From contig JACPIT010000007.1 of NCBI GenBank assembly GCA_016187945.1, positions 1 to 64,000 of the forward strand: a stretch of 64,000 nucleotides of DNA, given 5' to 3'. Positions 22,801-31,337 of this stretch are shown here, one piece after another; position 1 is the first letter of the stretch, and each line of letters starts with the position of its first letter. A model generated the notes under the pieces. It ran no database searches. It was given only the letters and a program-made list of their open reading frames with translations, and had not been told where the DNA came from. This DNA is from Opitutia bacterium (GTDB lineage: Bacteria > Verrucomicrobiota > Verrucomicrobiia > Opitutales > Opitutaceae). A program made the position numbers and the translations under genes.

Positions 22801-23961
22801 ATGAAAAATTCGTTGCTCACTCCGGTGCGGCTCGTCGTCGCGTTTTCGTTGCTCGCGGTTTCCGCGAGCGCGCAGTTCAACAAAGACGTTCGGCTGAGAA
22901 TCGGCGATCCCGCGCCGGCGATAAAAGTCGAGACGTGGGTTCGCGGTGCGCCCGTCACCCAGTTCGAAAAGGGCAAAGTTTACGTCCTCGATTTTTGGGC
23001 GACCTGGTGCGGCGGGTGTATCATGGCGTTCCCGCACATCAGCGCGATCGCCGAGAAGTTCGGCGATCGGGTGTCCTTCAGCTCCATCGATACCTACGAG
23101 GCGATCGGCGATTCCGGGAAGAAGGTCGACCCGGTGGAGAAGGTGAAGGCTTTCCTCAAAACGGAGCCGGCGCAAAAGCTGACCCTCAGCGTCGCGATCG
23201 ACGGCGGTTCCAACGCGATGTGGGATGCGTGGATCAAGCCCCTACGCCGCGGCGGCCTGCCGACGACCTTCGTGATCGATCAAGAGGGCAGGATCGCCTG
23301 GGTGGACGTCAACCTCGACAACCTGGAGTGGGCGCTCGATCAGGTTTTGGCAGGGCGCTGGGATCGTGCCAAGGCGGCGGCGATCATGCAGGCGAGAGAC
23401 GACATCGACGACCGGGTTATGGAGCTGATGCGGTCCATGGAGGGCCCGCCCGGACAGAAACCGCTCACGCCGGAGCAACGGCAGATGAACCAGGCGATTT
23501 TTTCCGCGTGCGAGGCGTTCGAGAATAAATTCCCGGACCGGAAGGACGCCGTCGCCTTCTACAAGCTGTGTGCCCTCCTGGAGATCGATCGGAGCAAGTT
23601 GGGCGGTATGCTCGAGCAGATGGCGGCGGACCCGCTGTCTCGGTATCTGCATATGTCGGACTCCGCGTATCTGGTCGCACTGACGAAAGATCTCCCGCCA
23701 TCCGCCCACGCCGGAGCGGCGAAGGTGTTGGAGCGCGGTCTGCTCAACCCGCATCCTCAGCCTAACACCTGCGGGAAGAACGCGCTGACTTACAAGCGCC
23801 TGGCTGCTGCCTACGACATGGCCGGCGAGCCGGCGAAAGCGACCGCCGCCATCGAGAACGCGCTCACGTTGGCCGGCGCCGAAGGAGCGCCCGCGGAGCA
23901 GATCGCCGAGCTCAAACAGATGCTCGAAAAATTTCGGAGCGCTGCGCCACGCCACGAGTGA
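22801..23961 (+). CDS. TlpA-like thioredoxin protein with CGGC site
   Basis: This 386-residue exported protein has a signal peptide ending A-S-A-Q. A TlpA/redoxin domain occupies residues about 33-185 and contains F-W-A-T-W-C-G-G-C-I-M (Cys70, Cys73), and G-G-L-P-T-T-F-V-I-D supplies the cis-Pro loop. The active-site dipeptide is Gly-Gly instead of the usual Gly-Pro. The C-terminal 190 residues are helical and unrecognised, ending in a possible TPR-like segment (Y-K-R-L-A-A-A-Y-D-M-A-G-E-P-A-K-A). It lies 28 bases after the receptor gene. It may reduce or isomerise disulfides of the receptor's ligand or of periplasmic proteins; this is inference. Confidence 0.85.
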   Translation: MKNSLLTPVRLVVAFSLLAVSASAQFNKDVRLRIGDPAPAIKVETWVRGAPVTQFEKGKVYVLDFWATWCGGCIMAFPHISAIAEKFGDRVSFSSIDTYEAIGDSGKKVDPVEKVKAFLKTEPAQKLTLSVAIDGGSNAMWDAWIKPLRRGGLPTTFVIDQEGRIAWVDVNLDNLEWALDQVLAGRWDRAKAAAIMQARDDIDDRVMELMRSMEGPPGQKPLTPEQRQMNQAIFSACEAFENKFPDRKDAVAFYKLCALLEIDRSKLGGMLEQMAADPLSRYLHMSDSAYLVALTKDLPPSAHAGAAKVLERGLLNPHPQPNTCGKNALTYKRLAAAYDMAGEPAKATAAIENALTLAGAEGAPAEQIAELKQMLEKFRSAAPRHE

Positions 23962-24023
23962 GCGGCGTGCACATCTGATCGAACTCACCCCGTTTCCTTT
24001 CGACGGCATCCACATCCCCCCTC

Positions 24024-25217
24024 ATGAAAAGAACACTTCTCCCTCTTCTCGTTGGCGTCACTTTTGGCGCCCTGGCCGCTTTTGCTCAGAACGCTGGCTC
24101 GTCCGAGCAAACTCCTGCCGCCGATCGCGACTTGCTCAAGCCCGGCGACAAGGTTCCCGAATTGATGGTCGCCGAGTGGGTCAAGGGCGCGCCGGTTTCG
24201 GGTTTCGAGCCCGGCAAAGTCTATGTGGTCGAGTTCTGGGCGACGTGGTGCGGCCCGTGCATCATGAATATCCCGCACCTCAACGAACTTCAGCAGAAGT
24301 ATGCGAAGGACGGATTGGTCGTGATCGGCATGACGAATCCCGACCTCGATGTGAACGCGCCGCGCGGCGGCCGACCCGAGAACAACACGCTCGAGCAAGT
24401 GCGGAAGTTCGTCGAAAAGCAGGGCGAGCGGATGAACTACCGCGTCGCTTACGACACGCCGAATCGCGACACCTACAAGCGGATGATGCCGCCGAACTCC
24501 GGCATTCCGCATGCGTTTGTGATCGGGCGCGACGGTCGGCTCGTCGCCTCCGATCATCCGGTCTATCTGGATTTCGTCATCGAACGCCTGATGGCCGGAA
24601 CGTGGGATCAGGCGCGCGATTACCCACAGTTAGCCCGTTCCAAACACCTGGCGAGCACGCTCGCCTCCACCGAGGACTACGCCGAGTTCAAACGCGGTTG
24701 CGAGGAACTCGAAAAGAATTTCCCGGCCCTCGCCGAACAATGGACGAGCGTGAAGTTCGCGAAGGCGCTCAATGCGGCCGACCTTCCCGCTGTCGCCAGC
24801 GCGGCGCACAAGATGGTGAATCAAGCCCGCAAATCGAACGCGGTGCTCCCGCTCGCCTACATCGCCTTCAAGACGTCCCGCGATATTGTCGCGACCATGC
24901 GCTCCAGCGCGGCGGGGTTGCTCCTTCCGGGGAGCGGCGAACAGATGATCGAACTCGCCCGTGAGATGGCCGTCGCGGCCGATGAAGTCGCCAAAGGTGA
25001 AGACGGTTATGCGAAGGGCGCGCTCGCCGAGCTGGCCTACTACGATCGCAACAACGCGCGTGCGGTCGAGCTGCAGACCAAGGCGATCGAGCTGATGGAG
25101 CACCCGATGTTGAAGGAAATCGAAGGGAAACGGCTCGCCGAATACCAGCGCGCGCTCGAAACACAGCGCCTGATCGAACAAGCCGAAGCTGAGCGCAAAC
25201 AGCAGGAGAAACAATAG
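24024..25217 (+). CDS. TlpA-like thioredoxin protein with CGPC site
   Basis: This 397-residue exported paralogue of the gene before it has a signal peptide ending F-A-Q. Its redoxin domain contains F-W-A-T-W-C-G-P-C-I-M-N-I-P-H-L (Cys76, Cys79) and G-I-P-H-A-F-V-I-G (cis-Pro). The C-terminal half is helical and ends in a Glu/Gln/Lys-rich charged helix. The active-site dipeptide is the canonical Gly-Pro, unlike its neighbour. Tandem position and shared layout suggest duplication followed by change of redox potential. It closes the sigma-FecR-receptor operon. Confidence 0.87.
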   Translation: MKRTLLPLLVGVTFGALAAFAQNAGSSEQTPAADRDLLKPGDKVPELMVAEWVKGAPVSGFEPGKVYVVEFWATWCGPCIMNIPHLNELQQKYAKDGLVVIGMTNPDLDVNAPRGGRPENNTLEQVRKFVEKQGERMNYRVAYDTPNRDTYKRMMPPNSGIPHAFVIGRDGRLVASDHPVYLDFVIERLMAGTWDQARDYPQLARSKHLASTLASTEDYAEFKRGCEELEKNFPALAEQWTSVKFAKALNAADLPAVASAAHKMVNQARKSNAVLPLAYIAFKTSRDIVATMRSSAAGLLLPGSGEQMIELAREMAVAADEVAKGEDGYAKGALAELAYYDRNNARAVELQTKAIELMEHPMLKEIEGKRLAEYQRALETQRLIEQAEAERKQQEKQ

Positions 25218-25336
25218 CCCGCGACACCGCGGCGATTCGGCGGGGTCGAAGCCGGCACCGTCCGTTCGCGGCGAAAAACTCCACGATCGAAGAGAATCGC
25301 TCTTCGGGCCTCTGATCGCGCGACCCTCGACAGCAC

Positions 25337-25513
25337 ATGCGTCCTTCGATTCGACGAAAACCGCCTCCCGGCCCGACGCTCGACGACTCGCTCGTCTTGT
25401 TCTGTTGGCTGCTCGGGCTGATAGCGGCGTTCGGTCTCACCTGCTGGCTGTGCTACCGGTTGCTCCAAATGCCGCCATTCGTCCTCCTGTCGCCGTCGCT
25501 CGGCGGTTCGTGA
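25337..25513 (+). CDS. Possible small single-pass membrane protein (58 aa)
   Basis: The frame starts at ATG 25337 with a basic, Pro-rich N-terminus (M-R-P-S-I-R-R-K-P-P-P-G-P-T). A hydrophobic stretch of about 25 residues follows (L-V-L-F-C-W-L-L-G-L-I-A-A-F-G-L-T-C-W-L), then a short tail ending L-G-G-S. The positive-inside arrangement favours an N-in single helix. There is no homology evidence and no clear ribosome site, so it may be spurious. It follows the second TlpA gene by 119 bases. Confidence 0.35.
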   Translation: MRPSIRRKPPPGPTLDDSLVLFCWLLGLIAAFGLTCWLCYRLLQMPPFVLLSPSLGGS

Positions 25514-25798
25514 GCGTAGCGAGGACGGGGGAGTCCCAATGCGGCCGTCGGGTGGAAATTTCCAAGGAGTTCGCGGCGGACAGCGGCGACTGACTTTGCA
25601 GGCTAGTTTTCTCCGCAAAGGCGCGGAAACACGAAGGACACTCCGAACTTCGCGCCTTGTGCTGTTGCGGCAAACGGGCGGTCCCGGTCGTGAACACGCG
25701 TTGCGCCCACCGGCCGCGGAGGATCGAACGGTGACGACGGCGTGATCGCGAAGCGGATGTTGTTCGCTCCAGACGGCGCGGTTGGGCGGCAGACGAAA
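25514..25798. other. Intergenic region, no gene recognised
   Basis: Open frames here are short and without motifs. The stretch contains GCAAAGGCGCGGAAACACGA (about 25614-25635), which looks like the dispersed CGCAAAGG-type repeat seen in many GC-rich genomes. It precedes the terminator of the minus-strand receptor. Confidence 0.4.
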
Positions 25799-25826
25799 AC
25801 GGGCCGGCATCGCTGCCGGCCCGTCG
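25792..25826 (-). terminator. Rho-independent terminator of the TonB receptor gene
   Basis: A perfect 11-bp stem ACGGGCCGGCA/TGCCGGCCCGT with loop TCGC (25799-25824) is followed on the minus strand by a run of T (GTTTTCGTCTG). It lies about 75 bases past the receptor stop codon. Confidence 0.85.
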
Positions 25827-25900
25827 GGAATGGCGACGAACCCCCGCTCGCCACCAAGCGCGGCGTGCGACGCCGCGAGGGTTAACCCTAAGTATCGCGC

Positions 25901-28900
25901 TCAGAAATTACCGCGGAGGCCGAACGTCCAGTTCGTGCCGTAGTTCTCGTAACGGAAGAGCACGTCGGGATTGCCGGCGCTCTTTTCCATTAGCAGGTGC
26001 GGCTCCTCAAAAATGTTTCGGCCGGCGAAGAAGAAGCTGAGGTTTTCCGTCAGGTAGATGTTGCCGGAGAGATCGCACTTCATGTTGCGTTTCTGGTAGC
26101 GGTTGGCGGCCTGATACGGCCCCGAGTCGTCCTGCCAGATCGAGCTGAAGCTGACGCTGAAGCGGCGATTGCGGTAGCCGAGCGTGCCTTTCAGCGTGTG
26201 AGGGATGACGCCGAGGATGACTTGCGCGGGCGGCGTCTCCACGTAGGTGCGCGTGTAGGACGCGGTGAGCGAGGTGCCCTGGAGAAAGCGTGGGAGAAAA
26301 CTCAGGTATTGCTGGTAGGAGTATTCCATCGAGTTGTAGGTGATGGGCAGCAGCGCGCTGCTGAAGCTGATGAAGTCGTAGCCGTCGTAGGTCGGGTCGG
26401 TGTTGCCGTATTCCTCGGACGTGAGCGTTTTCTGGAGCGTCTTGTTCGTGACCTTGTTGCGGCTGGCGACGACTTGGAGGTTGTTCACGCCGGTGCTGCC
26501 GAAGAAGTAGCTGAGCGAAGCGGCGATCTTCTGGGAGCGTTCGGGCATCAGGTTCGGGTTGGGCGTGGTAACTTGCAGCGCGTCGTCGTTGACCTGGCGG
26601 GTGCCGCTGATCTTGCCGAGATCGGGGCGGCGGATGGATTTGCCCCAGCCGATGTCGAACAGGAGATTCGGGTCCAGGGCGTATTTCGCCGTAGCGCTCG
26701 GGAAATAATCGGCGTAGTCGCCGTGGCGCTGCACGCGCGGACGCGAGTATTTGTAGTCGATTGCCGCCATGCTGTTTGGCGCGCCGGTCGAGGTGACGGG
26801 GTAACCGGCCGCGGCAACCTGCTGATTCGAGTAGGGATCGAGTTCGGTCGAGTCGATCTCGGTGAGTTCGTAGCGCACGCCGCCCTGGAGCGTGAGTTTT
26901 TCGATGCGAGTGTTGCCCATGAGGTAGCCGGCGGTGACGGTTTCCTTCACGTCGTAGGTCGGTTGGTTGAGGTAGGTGCCGGACTCGTAGTTCGCGAGAG
27001 AGATGCCGGACGTCGACGAGCCCGTCGCGCTCGTCGGCAGCGTGCGGACGAAATATTCGGGGTGCGACGTGAAGAGGTCGCCGAGCGTGTCGCGATCGGG
27101 GAAGGGCGGCGCGCCGGCGCCGTTGAGCGAGGTGAAGATGACGCCAGGCTGGTTCGAGCCTTGGAAAAGGACGAAGGGAGACGGGTAGTTGCCGAACGAG
27201 CCGGTGGTGCCGCCGCCGGGGCCGACGTAGAGCCACTTGTCGGAATCGTTCGAGTTGCGCGCGAACTGGGCGTTGCGGGCGCGCTTGGCGCCGAGCTGGA
27301 GAAACGACGGGAGGCGAAACGGCAGGTGGTAGCGGGCGTTCAGGTCGCCGGACTTGATGTCGATCGTGTTCTGGCGGTTGTCGTCGGAGATGCGCGGGTT
27401 GGTCTGGAGCGCGAGGTTGGTCCAATCGGCGCCGCCGGTCTGTGCGATGTGCCAATCGGCCGCGTCGGCGGCAGAGCGCGTCGCGGTGAAGCCGATGCCG
27501 GTGACGTTGTTGACGGTGGTGTTGGCGACGAGTTTGTGCGCGAGGTTGTCGTAGTCGTTGCGCGAGTGCGAGGTGGTGAACGAGCCGTCGAGGCGGAGGT
27601 TTTCGCGGCGATACTCGAAGCTCGGGGAGAACGTGAGGGTGTTGGTGAACTTCGCGCCGTTGCCGCCGCCGAACTGGATGCTGCCGGCGTTCGTGGGCGA
27701 GGAGCCGTAGGTGAGGATGCCGTCGCCGGGCACGGTGGCGCGCGTGCCGCCGGCGATCATCGTGACCTGGCGATTGTAGAATTGCGCGTGGTAACGGCTG
27801 AAGAGCGCATTGAGCGAGAAGGTGAGGTGCGGCGTCGCGCGGAAGTCGAGCGTCGCGGTGTAGCTGCCGCGGTTGGTCCATTTCGGACCGTCCTTCAGGA
27901 GCACTTGCGTGAGGACTTGCGCGCGCGTGTCGGTGGCGGTCGGCGTGCGGTTGTAGGTGTGGTCGACGCGATACTGCTCGTTGTAGAGGTTCGACTCCTG
28001 GACGCTGAGGATGACGCCGAGGCGGTTGTTGAAGAAGATATCGGAGTAGACGGCGTTGAAATTCGGGCGCCATTTGCGGCCGGTGCGATCGCCGGGGCCG
28101 GGCGTGGCGCCGAGCGAGAATTCCTCGGAGTTCAGGACGGTGGAGAGCGAACCGCCGAAGTATCGGCCTTTGCGGTCGAAGGCTTTTTTCGTCTTCAGGT
28201 TGATGTTGCCGGCGGGCGCGTTGGCGTCCATCGCGGCGCTGGTGACGCGGTTGAGCTCGATCGACTCGATGCTGTTGATCGAGATGCTGTCGAAGCCGAA
28301 GGAGCGGTTCGCGGTGCCGGAGGCGGAGTTCTCGAAGCCGACATACTGGCCGAACGAGTCGGCGCTCGCGATGCTCTTGCCGTCGAGCGTGACGGAGGCG
28401 TATTCGGAACTCATGCCGCCGATGCGTGGGCCGCGCGTGTCGGCTTCGACGTATTCGAGTTCGACTCCGGGAAGAAACTTGAGGAACTCGCCGACGTTGC
28501 CCTCGGTGATGTTGCCGAACGCATCGGACGCGACCGAGCGACTCATGTTCATCGAGTTCTTCTGCCGCGAGAGCGCCTTGGCGTTGCCGTCCTTCTCGGC
28601 GGTGACGGTGAACGTCTGCAACTGCACGATCTTGTCGTCGCCCTTGGTGGATGCGGTCGCGTTGCCGTCGATTTCGATTTCCTGGCTGACGGTCGCGCTG
28701 GCGACGACGTTCACTTTCATCGAGACCGGCGGCAGGCCGAGATAGCTCACGGTGACGGTGACCTCGCCGGCGGGCACGCGCTCGAGCGAGAAGTAGCCGC
28801 TCGTTTCGGAGACGGCCGAGAGGTTCGTGCCCTCGACGCGCACGATGGCGTCGCGCGTGTATTCCTTCGCGACGGCGTTGTAGATGTGACCGGTGATCGT

Positions 28901-28990
28901 GCCGGTGGCGGCGGTTTGCGCGGACGCCAGGGCCACGCACGCGAGGGAGACGAGCGCGACGAGCGCCCGGATGGGTAGGTGTAGTTTCAT
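25901..28990 (-). CDS. TonB-dependent receptor with carboxypeptidase-like N-domain
   Basis: This 1029-residue outer-membrane receptor has a signal peptide of about 25 residues (A-L-A-S-A-Q). A carboxypeptidase-D regulatory-like beta-sandwich follows at about 28-110 (G-T-I-T-G-H-I-Y-N-A, S-G-Y-F-S-L-E-R-V-P-A-G). A TonB-box-like V-Q-L-Q-T-F-T-V lies at about 122-129. The plug has R-G-P-R-I-G-G-M-S-S-E-Y and V-T-L-D-G-K-S-I-A-S-A, and a long barrel ends W-T-F-G-L-R-G-N-F. The layout is that of SusC-like or CirA-like oligosaccharide receptors. It is divergent from the GH2-GH1 operon, which suggests uptake of beta-linked oligosaccharides. ATG 28990 is the only start that yields the signal peptide. 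Confidence 0.92.
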   Translation of the reverse strand: MKLHLPIRALVALVSLACVALASAQTAATGTITGHIYNAVAKEYTRDAIVRVEGTNLSAVSETSGYFSLERVPAGEVTVTVSYLGLPPVSMKVNVVASATVSQEIEIDGNATASTKGDDKIVQLQTFTVTAEKDGNAKALSRQKNSMNMSRSVASDAFGNITEGNVGEFLKFLPGVELEYVEADTRGPRIGGMSSEYASVTLDGKSIASADSFGQYVGFENSASGTANRSFGFDSISINSIESIELNRVTSAAMDANAPAGNINLKTKKAFDRKGRYFGGSLSTVLNSEEFSLGATPGPGDRTGRKWRPNFNAVYSDIFFNNRLGVILSVQESNLYNEQYRVDHTYNRTPTATDTRAQVLTQVLLKDGPKWTNRGSYTATLDFRATPHLTFSLNALFSRYHAQFYNRQVTMIAGGTRATVPGDGILTYGSSPTNAGSIQFGGGNGAKFTNTLTFSPSFEYRRENLRLDGSFTTSHSRNDYDNLAHKLVANTTVNNVTGIGFTATRSAADAADWHIAQTGGADWTNLALQTNPRISDDNRQNTIDIKSGDLNARYHLPFRLPSFLQLGAKRARNAQFARNSNDSDKWLYVGPGGGTTGSFGNYPSPFVLFQGSNQPGVIFTSLNGAGAPPFPDRDTLGDLFTSHPEYFVRTLPTSATGSSTSGISLANYESGTYLNQPTYDVKETVTAGYLMGNTRIEKLTLQGGVRYELTEIDSTELDPYSNQQVAAAGYPVTSTGAPNSMAAIDYKYSRPRVQRHGDYADYFPSATAKYALDPNLLFDIGWGKSIRRPDLGKISGTRQVNDDALQVTTPNPNLMPERSQKIAASLSYFFGSTGVNNLQVVASRNKVTNKTLQKTLTSEEYGNTDPTYDGYDFISFSSALLPITYNSMEYSYQQYLSFLPRFLQGTSLTASYTRTYVETPPAQVILGVIPHTLKGTLGYRNRRFSVSFSSIWQDDSGPYQAANRYQKRNMKCDLSGNIYLTENLSFFFAGRNIFEEPHLLMEKSAGNPDVLFRYENYGTNWTFGLRGNF

Positions 28991-29100
28991 GAGGTTGCCA
29001 GGGGAGAGGGAGCCGCGGGGTGGCGGGCGACCGGTGGGGCGAAATTCGCCGAGGGGGTGGCCGGGAGCGTGCGCAGAATATCGGGCGTCGCGCGGAGCCG

Positions 29101-29165
29101 CATCCCTCCTTGGAGGGGTGGATTTGCGCGCGGGGAAACCCCGTGCGCCCCTCCAACGAGGGATG
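29101..29165. repeat. Inverted pair of CATCCCTC palindromes
   Basis: CATCCCTCCTTGGAGGGGTG (29101-29120) and its inverted copy at 29146-29165 match in 18 of 20 positions. Each is itself a hairpin, and a third hairpin CGGGGAAACCCCG lies between them. The element occupies the promoter region between the divergent receptor and GH2 genes. A third, single copy is at 36891-36908, also in an intergenic region ahead of a receptor gene. Confidence 0.85.
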
Positions 29166-29189
29166 GCGCGACGGGGCGGAGCGATTAAG

Positions 29190-31337
29190 GTGAGCGCGTG
29201 CCGTCGATCGCGCAGCTCAGCGCGCCGCGGCGTCCCTGCTGTGTTTCTCCTCAATTTTGCTCCGACGCTTTCGCGTGGATTCCTCCTCGGCGCGCTGTGC
29301 GCTTCCGGCCTCGCCGCGTCCGCTCAACCGGCGCGACTCGTGCTCGAACTCGCGGACTGGCACTTTCGCTTCGGGGAGCTGCCCGCCGTGCCGGCGCCGG
29401 CTGTGACGGAGGCGTGGAGCGAGGTGCGCTTGCCGCATACGTGGAACGCGCAGGACGGCGCCGACGGCGGCGGCGACTACGCGCGCGGCACCGGCTGGTA
29501 TGCGCGGCGCTTCACGCTCGGACCGGAGTGGGCCGCGAAGCGCGTGTTCCTCGAGTGCGACGGCGCGAGCCGCGCCGCGCGAGTTTTTCTCAATGGCCGG
29601 CTGCTCGGCGAGCACGTGGGCGGGTTCGCGCGCTTCCGCTTCGATCTCACACCGGCGCTGCGCCGCGACGCCGAGAACATCCTCGCGATCGCGGTGAGCA
29701 ACGCGCCCGACGGCACGGCGCCGCTCAGTGCGGATTTCACTTTCTTCGGCGGTCTCTATCGCGCGGTGCGGCTCGTCGGCGTGGACGACGTGCACATCGA
29801 GTTGCTCGACCACGCCTCGCCCGGCGTCTACGTGACGCCGCAACGCGTCAGCGCGGAGCACGCGGACATCTCCGTCGCCGTGCTGGTGCGCAACGACACG
29901 GCGCAGGACGTTCGCGGCGAGATCGAAGTCGCCTTGCGCGAGGCGGACGGCGCGCTGGTCGGCACGCAGCGCAAGATGCTCGACCTGCCGGCGGACGCGA
30001 CGACGCGCGCGAGTCTGGACTTTTCGGTTGCGCGACCGCGACTCTGGAACGGCCGGCGCGATCCGCACCAGTATCGCGCGCAGGTGACGGTGCGCGCGGA
30101 CGGAGTGGAGCGAGACGTGCTCGAGCAGCGTTTCGGCGTGCGCGCGTTCCGGGTGGATGCCGACAGGGGGTTCTTTTTGAACGGCGAGCCGCTCGACTTG
30201 CACGGCGCGAGCCGCCACCAGGATCGCGCGGGCAAAGGCTGGGCGATCGGCGAGGCTGACGAGCGCGAGGATTTTGCGCTCCTCCGCGAGATCGGCGCGA
30301 GCGCGGTGCGCGTGGCGCATTACCAGCAGTCGCCGCTCTGGTTCGATCTGGCTGACGCGGCCGGTCTGGTCGCGTGGGCCGAGGTGCCGGTGGTCAACGA
30401 GGTGCCGGGCGGCGCGCTCTATCTCGAAAACGCGCGGCAGCAGCTCCGCGAGTTGATCCGACAAAACTACAACCGTCCGGCGATCTGCTTTTGGAGCGTC
30501 GGCAACGAGACGCGCGAGGACGGCGAGAAATCCAGCGGTCCCATCCGCCCGAACGGCGAGGAGTCGAACCGCGTCCTCGCCGCGCTGGCGCAGACGGCGA
30601 AGGCGGAAGACCCGACGCGGCTCTCGGTCTACGCGTCGAATCACCAGGCGGAAGACACGAGGAATTTCCACACGGACGTCACGGCGTTCAACCGCTACTT
30701 CGGTTGGTATCACGGGCGGAGCGACGAGATCGGCGCGTGGCTCGACGATGTGCATCGGCGCTACCCGGCGCTGCGCTTCGGCGTGAGCGAATACGGCGCG
30801 GGCGCGAACCCCGCGCAACACGAGTGGCCGCCCCGCAAACCGCCGCACGCCGGGCCGTGGCACCCTGAAGAATACCAGAGCGATTATCACGAGCGGCATT
30901 GGCTAGCGTTGCGCGCGCGTCCGTTCGTCTGGTGCAAGTTCGTCTGGAATCTTTTCGATTTCGCGGTCGACGCGCGGGACGAGGGCGGCGTGCGGGGGCG
31001 GAACGACAAAGGCCTCGTCACCTCCGACCGACGGCTGAGGAAAGACGCGTTCTACTGGTATAAAGCGAACTGGAGCGAGGAGCCTGTGCTCTACGTCACA
31101 AGCCGGCGGTTTCGCGAACGACCCGCCGGGCGCAGCGAGTTGAAAGTCTACTCGAACGCGCCACGCGTCGAACTGTGGCTCGACGGCAGGCCGCTTGGCG
31201 AGCGCACGAGCGACGAGCGAATTTTTCGTTGGCCAGTGGAACTGGCTCTCGGCGAACATCGCGTGGTCGCCCGTGCGGGCGGCCTCGCCGACGAAATCGT
31301 CTTCACCTGTCAGCCGCCTCCTTCCGCCACCCCATGA
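29190..31337 (+). CDS. Glycoside hydrolase family 2 protein (beta-galactosidase-like)
   Basis: GH2 enzymes cleave beta-galactosides, beta-mannosides or beta-glucuronides with retention. This protein of about 715 residues has the sugar-binding N-domain (W-S-E-V-R-L-P-H-T-W-N). An Ig-like domain and the TIM barrel with N-G-E-P-L-D-L-H-G-A-S-R-H-Q-D follow. The acid/base Glu is in S-V-G-N-E-T (about 440) and the nucleophile Glu in V-S-E-Y-G-A (about 534). A signal peptide-like stretch (F-L-L-G-A-L-C-A-S-G-L-A-A-S-A-Q) is present. The start is unsure: GTG 29190 and GTG 29241 both fit and no ATG does. It ends in an ATGA overlap with the GH1 gene. Confidence 0.88.
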   Translation: MSACRRSRSSARRGVPAVFLLNFAPTLSRGFLLGALCASGLAASAQPARLVLELADWHFRFGELPAVPAPAVTEAWSEVRLPHTWNAQDGADGGGDYARGTGWYARRFTLGPEWAAKRVFLECDGASRAARVFLNGRLLGEHVGGFARFRFDLTPALRRDAENILAIAVSNAPDGTAPLSADFTFFGGLYRAVRLVGVDDVHIELLDHASPGVYVTPQRVSAEHADISVAVLVRNDTAQDVRGEIEVALREADGALVGTQRKMLDLPADATTRASLDFSVARPRLWNGRRDPHQYRAQVTVRADGVERDVLEQRFGVRAFRVDADRGFFLNGEPLDLHGASRHQDRAGKGWAIGEADEREDFALLREIGASAVRVAHYQQSPLWFDLADAAGLVAWAEVPVVNEVPGGALYLENARQQLRELIRQNYNRPAICFWSVGNETREDGEKSSGPIRPNGEESNRVLAALAQTAKAEDPTRLSVYASNHQAEDTRNFHTDVTAFNRYFGWYHGRSDEIGAWLDDVHRRYPALRFGVSEYGAGANPAQHEWPPRKPPHAGPWHPEEYQSDYHERHWLALRARPFVWCKFVWNLFDFAVDARDEGGVRGRNDKGLVTSDRRLRKDAFYWYKANWSEEPVLYVTSRRFRERPAGRSELKVYSNAPRVELWLDGRPLGERTSDERIFRWPVELALGEHRVVARAGGLADEIVFTCQPPPSATP

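Noticed and set aside
25997-28978. Long plus-strand open frame of 993 codons
   Set aside because: It is antisense to the TonB receptor at 25901-28990, has no domain, and is rich in Arg/Val/Glu as expected from a GC-rich complement.
26007-29156. Minus-strand frame of 1049 codons overlapping the receptor gene
   Set aside because: Wrong frame of the same strand, dominated by Arg, His and Pro; the in-frame receptor has clear plug and barrel motifs.
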